A stretch of DNA of 64,000 bases, taken from the NCBI GenBank assembly GCA_002749535.1, contig MZZL01000037.1:74197-138196 (forward strand). Direction: 5' to 3'. The stretch is from Apophysomyces variabilis. Taxonomy: Eukaryota > Mucoromycota > Mucoromycetes > Mucorales > Mucoraceae. The translations under genes and the position numbers were made by a program. Below, in pieces: positions 41,360 to 52,568 of this stretch. The notes under the pieces are model-generated. The model ran no database searches. It worked only from the letters and a program-made list of their open reading frames with translations, and was not told where the DNA came from. How positions within the stretch are numbered: position 1 is the first letter of the stretch; each line of letters starts with the position of its first letter.

Positions 41360-42994
41360 ATGACACTTCCTAACGCGTTGGAAACACAAGTGGAGAACTT
41401 CATTTCAAGACTAAAGCGACGGTAAAAGTGCAATTCTTAAGACGGTCGAATTTCCAGTTGAAGAAATAGTTACTGACTGGTCCATGCTTTGTGATTGTTC
41501 AGACAAGTGATTGGGTCATACGAAGTCGCCAAAGAAACAGCCGTCCTTCTTCGACAAGCTGTGTCAACAACGCGATGGAGAGACGTCGAGACGTTACTAG
41601 ACTTGATTACAGAACTTGGTGGACGATTAGCTGCAGCCCAACCCAAAGGTACCCGTCTTCAAACCAACATAGAAACATTGACACGAAGGGTAAATCATGG
41701 ATAGAACTTGCGGTGGGTAATATTGTGAGGAGAGTGTTGAAAGTGATCCGTGAAGTTGCACGCGGTGAGTTGGAAACAGACGACGTGGTGGACGGAGAGT
41801 CTCGGGAAGACGATACGGAAGACGGCGCGTTTTCATCCTTTGAAGACGACGAACCCAGCAATGCGAAAAATTTGTCAACGACAAGTAGCCAAGTGGGTTC
41901 TGTAGGTGAACGGCAACAGCTCATGGCTCAATCATCGTCCATGTTCCGACTGTTAGCGGATCTGTCTGTGCGAAGTGACGAACCAACCAATGACGTTTCC
42001 GAAAAGAAGAGTTCCTATAATTTGAAGCCATTGATTATCCAGGAAATTAACGAAGAAATTATTGAGGATCTAAAGAGCGTATACAAGGGCATTTCGGACC
42101 AGGCGCTCGACTATATTCATGCAAAGTAATGTGTTCATCCTTTCGCCTCTGCTTTCTTACATTAGAGCATCAAAAACAGTGAAGTTATTATGACAATTGG
42201 CAAATCGCGTACAGTGGAAGAGTTCTTGTGTCGCGCGGCGAAAACACGTAAATTCCAAGTCATCGTGGCGGAGACCTCACCAACGTAAGTCGCGCTAGGC
42301 AATGCTCTGATGTATATTCTTATTTAACATTTGTTTGCCATAACAGTTATCAAGGTCATCAGATGGCAGCAGAACTTTCAAAGGCTGGAATTGATACAAC
42401 AGTCATCGTGGATTCAGCCATCTTTGCTGCCATGCCTCGTGTGAATAAGGTTGTACTGGGCTCTCACGCAGGTAAGTCTAACAAAGACAAAAATCATGTT
42501 TGTCGTTCAATTTAATGACAATTAAGCTCTTTTTGCAATTTTTTAGTTTTGGCCAATGGTGGATTGGTTGCTGTTACTGGCTCACATCTGCTTGCAGCTG
42601 CTGCAAAACACCATTCCACACCAGTGTTGGTTTGCACTGCTCTGTATAAATTGTCTCCTCTTTTCGCCTACGATGCTGATACATTTAATGTCACCGTGGC
42701 ACCCAACAGCGTACTGGATTTTCAACAAGGCCCCATCATTGATAAGGTGGCTGTCTCAAATCCATACTACGATTATGTCGCACCGGAATTAGTTAGTTTG
42801 TTCGTGCACAACTTGTAAGTGTTGCGTGAAGGACGTACCGTTGCTTACCTACTTTGTCCATAGGGGATCTGCACCGCCTACCTATGTGTATAGGTAAATA
42901 CCACGAAGAGACAGGAGATCAACTCACTGACATTGTTCGTTTGTTCTGTAGACTTATTAATGACAATTACGATCCTGAAGACACCACGTTGTAA
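41360..42994 (+). CDS. Translation initiation factor eIF2B subunit beta
   Basis: Eight exons: 41360-41421, 41503-41648, 41705-42125, 42180-42284, 42347-42471, 42547-42814, 42864-42893, 42952-42994; 399 aa. Regulatory subunit (yeast Gcd7) of the eIF2 guanine nucleotide exchange factor, which senses phosphorylated eIF2. Helical N-terminal domain with [26 protein letters not shown], an acidic insert of about 80 residues, then the Rossmann-like domain: [84 protein letters not shown]. It ends [13 protein letters not shown]. The acceptor at 42180 was chosen because it restores HANEVIMT as in animal eIF2B beta. Exon 7 is only 30 nt. AATAAA follows near 43077. Confidence 0.95.
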
Positions 42995-43645
42995 ATTTTA
43001 ATGCATTCATCGATTAAAAAAGAAAGAGCACCATATAAATAACTAGACGAAACACGTACGATTGCTTGTGCTGGACAATAAATACCCCATGATATAGATC
43101 GTATGGAACTTTTTCCTACCTGCATTGGCATACCGAAACTCAAGTGCGTATATCAAAAGGAATTGCAGAGGATCATGTCCTTGAAATACATTGGCTTTAA
43201 AGCTAGAGAATCTTGGTTGAACCAATGTAGGTTGCATCAGATTTAGAGAACAAATATATCATCTGCCACCACTTTGCCCAATACAATCTTGTGCATCTGC
43301 TAACAGACTGATATTGAGTCCAGACTTCTATAAAGTTGCAACAAGTGTTAGACGAATCAAAATGCTGTTGATTCGTTGCAGACTGATCAGGACATTTTCT
43401 TTAAGCATTATCTGGTAACTGCTCGCGGATATTATTGCTGCTGTAGTTCAAGTATTCAATTTCTTGGAACCTTGATTGTTCCTCTTCTGTCACCAGCAAT
43501 ATCCGAACGTAAGAGATACTGCAAAGTTGTTATGTTCGTCTCTCAATCTCAGTTCCTTTAAATATGGACATTTTATATGATATAGGGGAATAAAACAGTT
43601 GGTATAAAAAGCATGGCTAGTCGATACGACATAGTGACTTCTCAC
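42995..43645. other. Intergenic between convergent genes
   Basis: It holds the eIF2B beta 3' end and the zinc-finger gene 3' end. Short frames here have no domain. Nothing further is seen. Confidence 0.5.
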
Positions 43646-44278
43646 TCACGGCTGCCCATGTTGGGTTTTCATATGGCGTCGCCTGGCATCCTTGCGACTA
43701 AACGTTCCATGACATAGCTCGCACGTGAATCTTGGCCTTTGCGTTGAAGGTTCTTCAGAGGTTCTGAAAGGGGGATTGCTTGAGCTGGAGATTCCTTCCG
43801 AGCCCTGTGTCCAGAGAAGCGGCTGGCTTGCAAGGAGGGACGACTGGGCATTTGGAGTGGCAAGAAATCCTTCAAATGGAAATGAGACCCCTCCATGGGT
43901 ATGATGGTATGTGTTTTGTACATTCAAGATTCCATGGTTGACCGGACTGTTGCCTTGTGAACCTAGACGGCGCAACAATTCCTGGCGTCTATTTGTGTTG
44001 CTTTCCAAATATGGGTTAACGTTGACTGTTCCCGTGTTGACCTGTGCAAATACGTCGGTAGCCTACAGCATTCGTGAATAGGATCCTAAAGTTCAAGCAA
44101 TGATTTTTACCTGAGTGTCTCCAGCAGAAGCAAGTATATCCGACGCTCGTTGAATGTCAGTGGAATCAACCTGTACTGTGGCAATGGAAAGGTGCTGCTC
44201 TATACGCTCAAGTCTGAGTAGAACATCAAAAACTGATGCTCGTAGTAACTGTAATAGTTCTGGCACAATTGGGTTCAT
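43646..44278 (-). CDS. Single C2H2 zinc-finger protein
   Basis: Two exons on minus: 44278-44111 and 44062-43646; 194 aa. The N-terminus (IVPELLQLLRASVFDVLLRL) is predicted to form an amphipathic, possibly dimerising helix. The middle is low-complexity and Ser/Asn/Gln-rich. The C-terminus is a lone C2H2 finger, FTCELCHGTFSRKDARRRHM, ending HGQP directly at the stop. A single finger with a basic RRRH run suggests a small DNA-binding or protein-binding regulator, but the family is not one I recognise. An alternative acceptor 21 nt further in would shorten the protein by seven residues (ATDVFAQ). Confidence 0.65.
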
Positions 44279-45857
44279 GATAAAATCGCAAGGTTATGTA
44301 TGGAACGCAACGTTTGGTTTGTACGGTCCTTATGATTTAGTTTAAGGAACGTCTAAGCTGAAGAAGAGACGGAAGAAAGCAACTAAAGAAAACCAATTTT
44401 ATAGCAGATATGTCGGGTTACACAGGATTGGAAAAAAAGTCATAGGGAGGATCTCTGACGGCTGTTTTGGCTGGGTGACTACTTACTTCATTACTGTAGT
44501 ACCAGCATGGCCGATACAAGAGAACTTTAATCTGCCGGAACACCACGTGTACTATATGTTAAGAATTCACTTTCATGTGTCTGCTTTTAATGCGCGGGTA
44601 GGACAATTTTCTTTCAATCTCATCAAAAAGCATACACACGTTATGACGTCGGCATTGAAGCGCAACTGTTCGTTCAACAAGTGGGCTTTTCTGGAACATC
44701 TAGCACTAGCAAGGCGACCCATTTCGGTGGTTTGTAACGATAATGGAGGGAATTACAACAATAACTGGAATATGACTTTCGACGTACGAAAAATTTAACG
44801 AGACGCTTGGGTTAGGAAGTTCTATGCCATTAATGTTGCTAATGCCAATGGTAATCGAAGGCTGGTTAGCGTTGTGGATGAGCATAACCACGATCGTATG
44901 ATGACGCCTATTCTTTCTCACCAGCAGCAAAAAGTGACGGGACAGTATGAAATTTGTTCGTAGGATGCTGAAGTGTTCCCAAAAAGCCGAAAATGGCTGA
45001 TGGGAATACTTTGGCATTCGAATGGACACAGTTGACCATCTGTCCAAAGATGTGGATAATAATAAGAAGTCAGCTTTCCTATAAGAGGGAGTCAACATCG
45101 AAACTTGATGAGATTTTCTGAATATCTGCGCCAGCGAGAATATGAACCTCTATACTTCCATGATGTCAACAGGTTGTTCATGGAAAAGTCTCGTTACGCT
45201 ATGAACAAGTGGGGTTTTCGCAGTAAGCGCTTCGTGGACCAAGGCTTCATGCCTGCACATCCTCTCCGTTTGTCACGAAGTCACCTTTAGAATTATGCAA
45301 TGCAGCTTCGCTGACATTGGCACTGTGCGTTTCCATAGCGGCAAAAACCGAAGACGTGAGAAGATGCCTACAAGCCGTCGCATTAACTGCACATTCAGCA
45401 AGCTGAACAAAACCATTCCACCGGGCGCCCTTCAAAATGTAGACAGCTTCTGCTTGTTCCTCACAGCAAACAAAGTGCGATTAACAAAGAGTGCCGGTGC
45501 TATCCTGCAGGCACTGACAGTGGTTGAGGACAAGTTGAAATCAGCCGACCCAATTGACATGCTTGAAGCCAGGTCTTCCATGGCAAATGCCAACTTGTAC
45601 GATTTGACGAATAATAGTCTCCATGCAGCCATTGGTAAGGCGAACGCCAGGGTTGTGGCAAGGCTCGGTGGCCAAATGAAGAAGAATCACACCTTATTAT
45701 TTTAAACCTCATCCTTTCTTTTTCTGCGTCTTCGTTTACACAACATGTTCAGAAAGCATCAGCTTTCATCAGATTTTTAGTAGAACATCAATAAACTTAT
45801 TTCCGGATACGTCGCTTCTAGAGACTGTATATCACAAATACTCATATCACGTATTCA
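44279..45857. other. Accessory stretch with possible transposon debris
   Basis: Adjacent plus-strand frames at 44475-44798 and around 44800-45000, interrupted by stops, read ISVVCNDNGGNYNNNWNM, then FYAINVANANGNRRLVSV and VDEHNHDRM. The EHNH pattern preceded by an aromatic/hydrophobic strand is reminiscent of FAR1/WRKY-GCM1-type DNA-binding modules of MULE transposons. Too little survives for a firm call. The 45295-45705 frame is listed separately. Confidence 0.35.
45295..45705 (+). CDS. Hypothetical open frame, 136 aa
   Basis: The frame opens with ATG and runs 136 codons with balanced composition and a basic N-terminal half (RRREKMPTSRRIN). Its C-terminal half looks helical (SAGAILQALTVVEDKLKSADP, NSLHAAIGKANARVVARLGG). 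No family is recognised. It lies inside the accessory island, 150 bp left of the terminal-repeat element, and may be transposon debris rather than a gene. Confidence 0.3.
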   Translation: MQCSFADIGTVRFHSGKNRRREKMPTSRRINCTFSKLNKTIPPGALQNVDSFCLFLTANKVRLTKSAGAILQALTVVEDKLKSADPIDMLEARSSMANANLYDLTNNSLHAAIGKANARVVARLGGQMKKNHTLLF

Positions 45858-45890
45858 CACTGTGGGAAATTTTTCGTCGGATTCGTCGGG
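45858..45890 (+). repeat. Left terminal inverted repeat
   Basis: The 33-bp end begins CACTGTGGGAAATTTTTCGT. It differs from the right end at positions 5 and 24 only. Confidence 0.8.
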
Positions 45891-47478
45891 AAATCGACGT
45901 CGTGGCGTCGGGTTCGTCTAAAAAATTGAAGATATTTTCACAAAGTCAATTCCTCTCCGCTATTCATTTTTTTCGACGAGACAGATTTTTAAAAACGGTT
46001 CCTTTTTCCTTTATATCGGTTATTAGATTTGCTCAAGATTATCAGGTCGAGCCCACCTTCAACAAAGCCATGGTACACATTAGTAGTGCCCAGTATATAC
46101 GCGAGATACATTGGCAAACACTGTCGCTTCACGTAAGATCCCGTATAGCTTGTACATCAATGTGTATAAAAAGTTGCTGTGATAGGACATTATTATCATG
46201 TTTGAGGAAAAATAAAACACTTTATGAATCTTTTGGTATGAACATAGAATCAGTAAGTTAAAACTATGATTCTAGCGAGCGTACGTTTATTTATCTCCAA
46301 GGGCTATGTGTTTCGTCGACTAGATTGCTGAGATGTTACACAGAAACTGACATACAATTTGCTGCGGTTACTTCTCGCAAAAATTTTTTTTCTTCACGTT
46401 TTTCCATCTTGACTAACCCATCTGATACCAATGGCATTAACATCCGCCTAGAGAATAAGAAAAATCGCACGAGGAGTTGAAGGCTGACGAAACAGAGATT
46501 AAAATAGATTGAAAAGGTCTACCTCTGTTGCTCTCTGAGAACAATGATATTGGTAACGTGGCTCTACCAACTTCGTCCGCAAGAACCATCAAGGCACCGG
46601 ACGAAACGGATGCCCTGGGAAAGAAGCAAGCCTTGGGTATGAATATAGGCCTGGTCAAGCAGTTTGTCGTCAACGCGAAAAGAGGAGATACCCGATGGCG
46701 TTATAACTGACAGTTATATCTCTATCAGTAACATCTCCAACCTGGTGATCAAAAAGCTGGTGATGGACATAAATGCAAGTCAAAGGCTGGTCCGATATGT
46801 ACTGAAAGGACGTGCATTCCTGCTAGAAAGAAGATGCCATTGACACAGCCTGGACAGAATGGCCCTTGTCAAATACAAGGTATACTGAACCAGTGCGAAG
46901 ATTACTTGGCCTCGCAGTACCTGTTGTGAAAGCATTGGAACAATCGTATTAGCGTAAAATGCCGAATACAGGCATCTCTACAGCTAGCACCGTGAGAACA
47001 GTGCTTCTAGTAAAGCGTATAAAGTTCTAGCAAGATAGATTATATACTGGTAAGTAATGGTTAAAATTTCTTTCTTACATCACATGGAAATAGTTCGCAG
47101 CAACATTCACCAGGTATAGAGATAAGAGGGGAAACAGTGTCCTCCAGTGTCATTCGTTGGTAACTTTCGAACGACAGTTTAAATGACTTAAGCTTTCTCT
47201 GTTCTTCTATGTTTATAGCTCGAAAGAGACTAAGGGACGAAACAGAAGAAAAAGGACAAATGCTTCGAATCACTCGGGTTGCTACAAGTGTAGAAAAGCT
47301 TAAGCGAAAAAGAAATAAAGCTATTCGTTGCCCTGTTTTAATTATACTGTCTTATTCTTTACAATGCATAATCAGTAGAAACGGATACTAGAAGCTAGGA
47401 ATAGGTGGAGAGAAAGGGGATAACTGCGACGGTGATAGCTTCGTCGGGTTCGTCGGGTTCGTCGTTAGCTGAAGGAGA

Positions 47479-47511
47479 CCCGACGAACCCGACGAAAAAT
47501 TTCCCATAGTG
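47479..47511 (-). repeat. Right terminal inverted repeat
   Basis: Read on the minus strand it begins CACTATGGGAAATTTTTCGT. Immediately inward, the plus-strand GTCGGGTTCGTCGGGTTC (from about 47443) pairs with the repeat to give a stem-loop. Confidence 0.8.
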
Positions 47512-47829
47512 TCAGATTAGTATTTGCCCTGCCCGAATCGTAGGAATCATTTCCCTGTCAAGGAATAAGTCATGTTCTTCCCCTTTGTCGTTTCCATTTT
47601 AGTCATGCTGTCAACGATGCAGCCAAATTTAACACTTATAATAGCCTAAGGGCAATAACATTGCCATCCAGTAAATTTGATACCAGAAAACGTGATAAAC
47701 TCACTTTGGACCCCAAGCAGTGTTGTATCCGCAAGTGATCAAAAAAGACATTAAATGAAGCTCAGTCACATTCGGTGCTCTAAATCCAATTTTACTAGTC
47801 GAGACATATAAAAGGGAGCAACTTACACT

Positions 47830-48060
47830 CTAAATAAAAGTCTCACAGTATCTGAACCGCGAGACTCAACTGGGACTCAAAATTTTCCCCTTCGGAGTTG
47901 CAATGTCCTTGGCAGATTTCCTTTTTGAAAAAGTATTTTTTTTCGTCTCCCTGCTAAAATCTGAAAAATACCTTTGGTATCTCCCCTCTGAGACTCATCT
48001 GGGTCTCATCTACGTCTCATATGGTTGAGTCTCATTTTCAGCCAATAAAGCCCCATACTT
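47830..48060. repeat. Cluster of GAGACTCA / GTCTCAT motifs
   Basis: Within about 180 bp the motif GAGACTCA or its reverse and near variants occur at least six times (for example CGAGACTCAACTGGGACTCA near 47866, and CTGAGACTCATCTGGGTCTC near 47988, followed by further TCTCAT and a GAGTCTCA). A similar TGAGTCTCAACTCTGAGTC occurs near 50949, on the other side of the recombinase pseudogene. Origin and function unknown. Confidence 0.5.
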
Positions 48061-48449
48061 CCTGCCTAGATCACCTCACTGTCTTAATATGGTAATAAAA
48101 TGATCAAGCACAAAAGACTTTGCTTTCTGTCAAGATCAATTCCCCTCCTGATATAGTAAAAAAGCCCTTCAAATTACAAATATCTCTTAAAAAGCTTCTC
48201 TTCCTTGCAAAGGCCAATTTGCCAAGATACCTTTCTGTCTTGATATAGTAAGAATGACATCGGATGACAAAGCTTTCAAGATCAGTCGACTGGAGCGAGC
48301 ACGAATATATAAAGACTGCAAAAAGAGATGCATTTTTCTTTATTCACTATCAACTATTTTGAAACAAATGTAAGTCATAATAGCTTTTACATCTCTTTCG
48401 TATAACACAACCTAAATGCGCCTCATATATAGCTCTCTTCGCTTATAAA

Positions 48450-50606
48450 ATGAACAACCAAACGAACGCCCGCTCTGTTGTCAACAACGAAGGTCTTCAA
48501 CGCATGATTGACAATAATGCTGCAATGCATTACAGCAGCCAAATGATTATTGTTCAAAGCATGGTTCATCGTCCCGTAAATACCCTTAAGGCTTATTCTG
48601 CTAAGCAACAAGAGTGGAAGGTAATTCTAAATACAAGACCAATATGGAATACATGGAACTTAAACGTGCATTGTTGCTTCAGGAATGGTGCCTCCAACAG
48701 CGATTTGGCGACGGAAAAATTGTCACCGAACAGAAGCTCAGTTATTTCCTTGCAGAGCATATCATGAAACGCGGCCGAAAGCTTAGAAAAAAACGAAGAT
48801 GGCACTCCAATCCCTTTGGGCAAGGAGTCTATTCTTGGGTACGTCAAAGCTGTTGTGGATATCTACAATCAGCAGAAGGCACTTGGCTTGAATTCTCATA
48901 GACCAGCAAAAGGACTGCTTGTTAGAATCTTTCTTGGCACTCTTGAAAAGGAAAAAGTCAGAGCAAATAGACAAAACTATGAAGATTGAGGAAAAAGTAC
49001 ACTAAACGATGGCTATACCAAACAGGAACTAGAGAAAGTCAGTCGTCACTTCTTAACTGAGAAGAACAATACCGCTGGTTGCAGAGACAGGCTCTGTTTC
49101 CTTATTAGCCACGCCATGCTCTGCCGTAGCCAAACCGCCCTTGGGATGCAGTTTGCCGATCTGTTCTCGCTGGTACTTGACAATCAAGGTGTTTCCGAGT
49201 GTATTGCTTTGGTGGCTACCATTACGTTTGGCAAGACGAATCAGCACGACAAGATCGAATATAGCTCGTCAATTCGCCATCATGACGCTGAGCTGTGCTC
49301 TGTTGGTGCTCTTGCCTTGTACTTCTTCTCTAGATTTCATTACGAGAACGAGGCTTTCCCTGACTTTACGTCTCGGGAAAACTGGTACGAAACTTTGTTT
49401 TTAAGGACGAGGATAGATTTACGCCTATTACCTACAAGGCTCAGCACAAGGTGTATACCTCGGCATTCAAGAAACTCGGCATCCATACCTCCAAAGTGAC
49501 GCACGCTAACCGAAAGAGTGCATTAAACATGATTGCCCAGGAAAACGTTTCAAGTGATTAACAGAGACTGGCGGGCAGATGGGGAACAGATCGCATGGTC
49601 GGCTGCTACGTCTCAAGTTTGCCAGTTGAGGCGATGAAGAGTTTGGCAGGCTTTCCTCCTCACCAAGGCAATTACTTTTTGTCGCGTGCTGTTGTAGTCC
49701 CTCCCATAGACCTGCAAGTCATGGTGTTCCCGCACGTTGAGTTCTGGAAAGAAAAATTCAACACCAACGATGGAGTACAAGAGGACATCGCGAGACCAAA
49801 CTTTTTGGACCTGCTGTCCCGCTTGCGAGTGGTATTTCTTCAGGTAATCAATAAAACAACACTAAATGTTATTCATCTTACTGATATGCCAATCTTCGTA
49901 GGACTCCGTGGTCTTAAGGAAGAAATATCCCTCCTATTACCTTTGAACGTGCGAGGTGTTTGCAACGGAGCTCTACAAGCAGTTCGAACAGCAAGTACTT
50001 GCTTCCCTTAGAGAAAACCACGAGCTCTTCTCCGCCAGCCAGAGGGTTCAGTTGGCCATGCCTGAACTGGTTTCTACCATGACTTCCGGCTTTGAATCTC
50101 TCTCCTTCTCAATCCATGCGATGCAGGCTTGCCATGCAGCTGAACTTCAGAAGGTTAACCAGAACTTCTCCAACTTTTTCGCTCTGGGAAATGCCTGTTT
50201 TAACCGAGATTCACCCTCTGTCCTGCAGTCAACATCCCTGGCCTCAGTAACCAACAACGAGCAATTCCTGTCTCTACAAAGTTCAAGCGCCACCTCAGTA
50301 TCACCTTTATACGAGATGAACAGAGATATCATGACTGTAACTGATGTCTGGCCAGAGTACAGCGTTGGTCTGCCTGGTTGTCCGTCTGTGAAGTCTTTAG
50401 AAGACAACTATGGCACTTCTTGGCGAGGGTCAAGGAAAGAGTCTCGCTTTTTTTGCAGACGGAAAGAGCTGTATAAACTTATTGAAGAATCAGCCGAGAG
50501 AGATCGCACATCATGTGAAGAAGCGGCTAGAAGACTGGAGCAGACAAGGGTAGCAATGAAGCTATCTTTAGATGAATTTCGAAAAGAAATAAAACTCTCT
50601 GCTTAA
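48450..50606 (+). pseudogene. Decayed Crypton-type tyrosine recombinase with GCR1_C tail
   Basis: Exon 1 48450-48620, intron to 48682, then a long body with an intron at 49844-49901. An N-terminal SAM-like DNA-binding domain (NTLKAYSAKQQEWKEW, LSYFLAEHIMKRG) leads to a tyrosine recombinase core. The core has catalytic Arg in HAMLCRSQTALGM (49125), the beta-hairpin Lys in TFGKTNQ (49233), HANR (49502-49513), GRW, and the nucleophile Tyr in VGCYVSSLP (49607). From about 50343 a GCR1_C-like DNA-binding domain follows (DVWPEYSVGLPGCPSVKSLE, YGTSWRGS, CEEAARRLEQTR). Lesions: stops at 48987 (TGA), 49559 (TAA) and 49944 (TGA), plus frameshifts in the A7 run at 48787-48793 and the T5 run at 49398-49402. 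The copy cannot make an intact enzyme. Crypton elements lack terminal repeats, so its ends are not defined here. Confidence 0.85.
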
Positions 50607-52568
50607 AAGAAACGCCATTAGATATCCTGCATCTCGAATGTTTACTTAAGAAATAAGTATGAGAAGCAATCTTAGTTAAACCGATCAGCAATGAATCACT
50701 ATCAACTACTGACATAGCAATCATATAATTAGCCTTTGCTAACAGAACGTAGTTTAGGGTATAAAAGAATACAATACTAGACCTTTTTATGCTTTATATA
50801 TAGCCATTTGACAAAGAATTGATGCAGCTATTTTACTACTTTACACGTCCAAAATGCGTAAACTCTTAAGGTACAAAGCAGGCGGAAATTGAAAAATTTC
50901 TCCAGACAGGTATATTCGCCATGAAACTCATTCCTCTTGAATTTCAGTGAGTCTCAACTCTGAGTCAGGGCTTAGGGCGAAAAAATAACCTTTAAGTATT
51001 TTACTGTTCCCTTTTTCTCTTGCAATCTACACGCGTACTTCTCGACTTTTACTCGAATATTTCAAGCAGAAGCTTTGAATAACAGGATATAAGCAGCTTA
51101 GAGAGCCGTATCAAGCGTGGGCAGCCAGGTTGCTGCAAAGGTAGTTATTGCATCGTTGTGCATACATTCTTGCATCCACTCATGGTCTTTCTCAGTCTTG
51201 GAGCCGGAAAGTAGACGCTCAATCAGATATGAGACGAGTTTTGATAGCATATCTCGGAACTGACAATATCGAATTCCCGCCCATCCGGTCCAAAGCGGCA
51301 AACTCCATCGATATAGACAGCATCATATACTCTCACATTCAATCATCATACTGGAACAAATATGTTCTAAAGACAATAAAACATGGTTTAGGAGACTCTA
51401 TTTGGAACTGCCTTTCTCTTACTGAAAGTTTCGGCCACCAGCTGTCATTGACGTCCACTTTAGACAAGGATGGGTATCTCAGCGTCCTGGAACATAAGAG
51501 TACAGCATTTGTTTAGGATTAGTTAGTATAGTTATTTGCTTGAACGGGAGGGCAACATCTACAGTGAAAAGTAAGACGTAGAAAACTCAGGCAAAGATAT
51601 TGAACGAGATCGTTGCTCTGAAATAGCGCTAGAAAAAGGGTTCCGCGCCGGAATGTTGTTGTCAAGAACTTCTCCGCATTTCACCATCGCAAAAAGAGAA
51701 ACAAGAGAAAAAAGCCCAAACAGCGGAAAACGGCTTGGTGTCCTCCAGATTGCATTTTGTCCCATGGGATAAACCCTTTTTGTACTCAAGTGCCTCTAAA
51801 ATAGCTGAATGGGATGGCATGTCAAGGTCTCTGTTTTGATCTCCCGCTCTTATTTTTCCGGATCAACGTGGAACCGTCCGATCTGCACAAAGTTTATATA
51901 CCCTCTGTACGAGTATATGCGGTCTTCTGTATCATGTGGTAACAGCAGGCAATAGTGTAGTGGCCAGCGACAAGTGTCCACATACAATATTGTAACTTCT
52001 GGTAATTCTAGTACTGTCGATCTATCAGCTTCTACACATCCTATTTGTGTCTCAGACGGGGAACATATACGGGCACTGGCCCTTATGCGCCGGATTTGTA
52101 AATTCATTGGTAACATTAACGGTAAAAGTGGGTCCATTCACATGTGCTGAAGCACGTTCCACAACTGATGACAAAGAAGTACAAGATCTGTAAAACGTAG
52201 GTTTTCATTGGAGGAGGTCCTTCCCCTGTAAGATGCTGCTGAAGAAAAAAAAAAGGTACCTTATGATAATGAAAAAGCAATCGTCAATCGACCCATGCAT
52301 TGACACAGGAGACGGGCCAAGCATAATTAGTAGCAGCATCAATATCATAGTGTTTAGAGATGAACTTGTTGATTTAAGGGTAATGACCAATGTTTCGATG
52401 GATTGTATTATGTATTCGTTCTTTCAGGATTTTGTTCCGGTGTTTACTATAGATAAATACATGACTTTTGATTGGAAAGAGTGTGAGAAGGGAGTTATGG
52501 AGGAAGAGAAGGACAATTAAAGTAGTATGTAGATGGAGTGGGAAAAGAAAAAGAGACTATCTTGTTCA
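50607..52568. other. Accessory intergenic stretch
   Basis: Minus-strand frames at 51850-52137 (95 codons), 51559-51789 and 51098-51301, and a plus-strand frame at 51148-51516 (no ATG start) are open but have no recognised domain. They could be exons of one decayed minus-strand gene or unrelated chance frames. No splice pattern convincingly joins them. Confidence 0.35.

Larger units (their letters stand above)
45858..47511. mobile_element. Non-autonomous CACTA-like terminal-inverted-repeat element
   Basis: The left end (45858-45890) and right end (47479-47511, reverse strand) are 33-bp inverted repeats matching at 31 positions, beginning CACTGTGGG and CACTATGGG and continuing AAATTTTTCGTCGG. 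They are flanked by the 3-bp direct repeat TCA (45855-45857 and 47512-47514), a plausible target-site duplication. CACT(A/G) termini with a 3-bp duplication point to the EnSpm/CACTA (or Plavaka) superfamily. Subterminal GTCGGGTTCGTC motifs occur near both ends, and at the right end they form a long hairpin. Inside are only short frames (45902-46261, 46528-46710) with no transposase I can identify, so the copy is probably non-autonomous and 1,654 bp long. Confidence 0.75.

Noticed and set aside
45105..45290. 61-codon frame (MMRFSEYLRQREYEPLYFHD) as a gene
   Set aside because: Short, ends before the next frame with no splice signals, and has no domain. Kept only as possible transposon debris.
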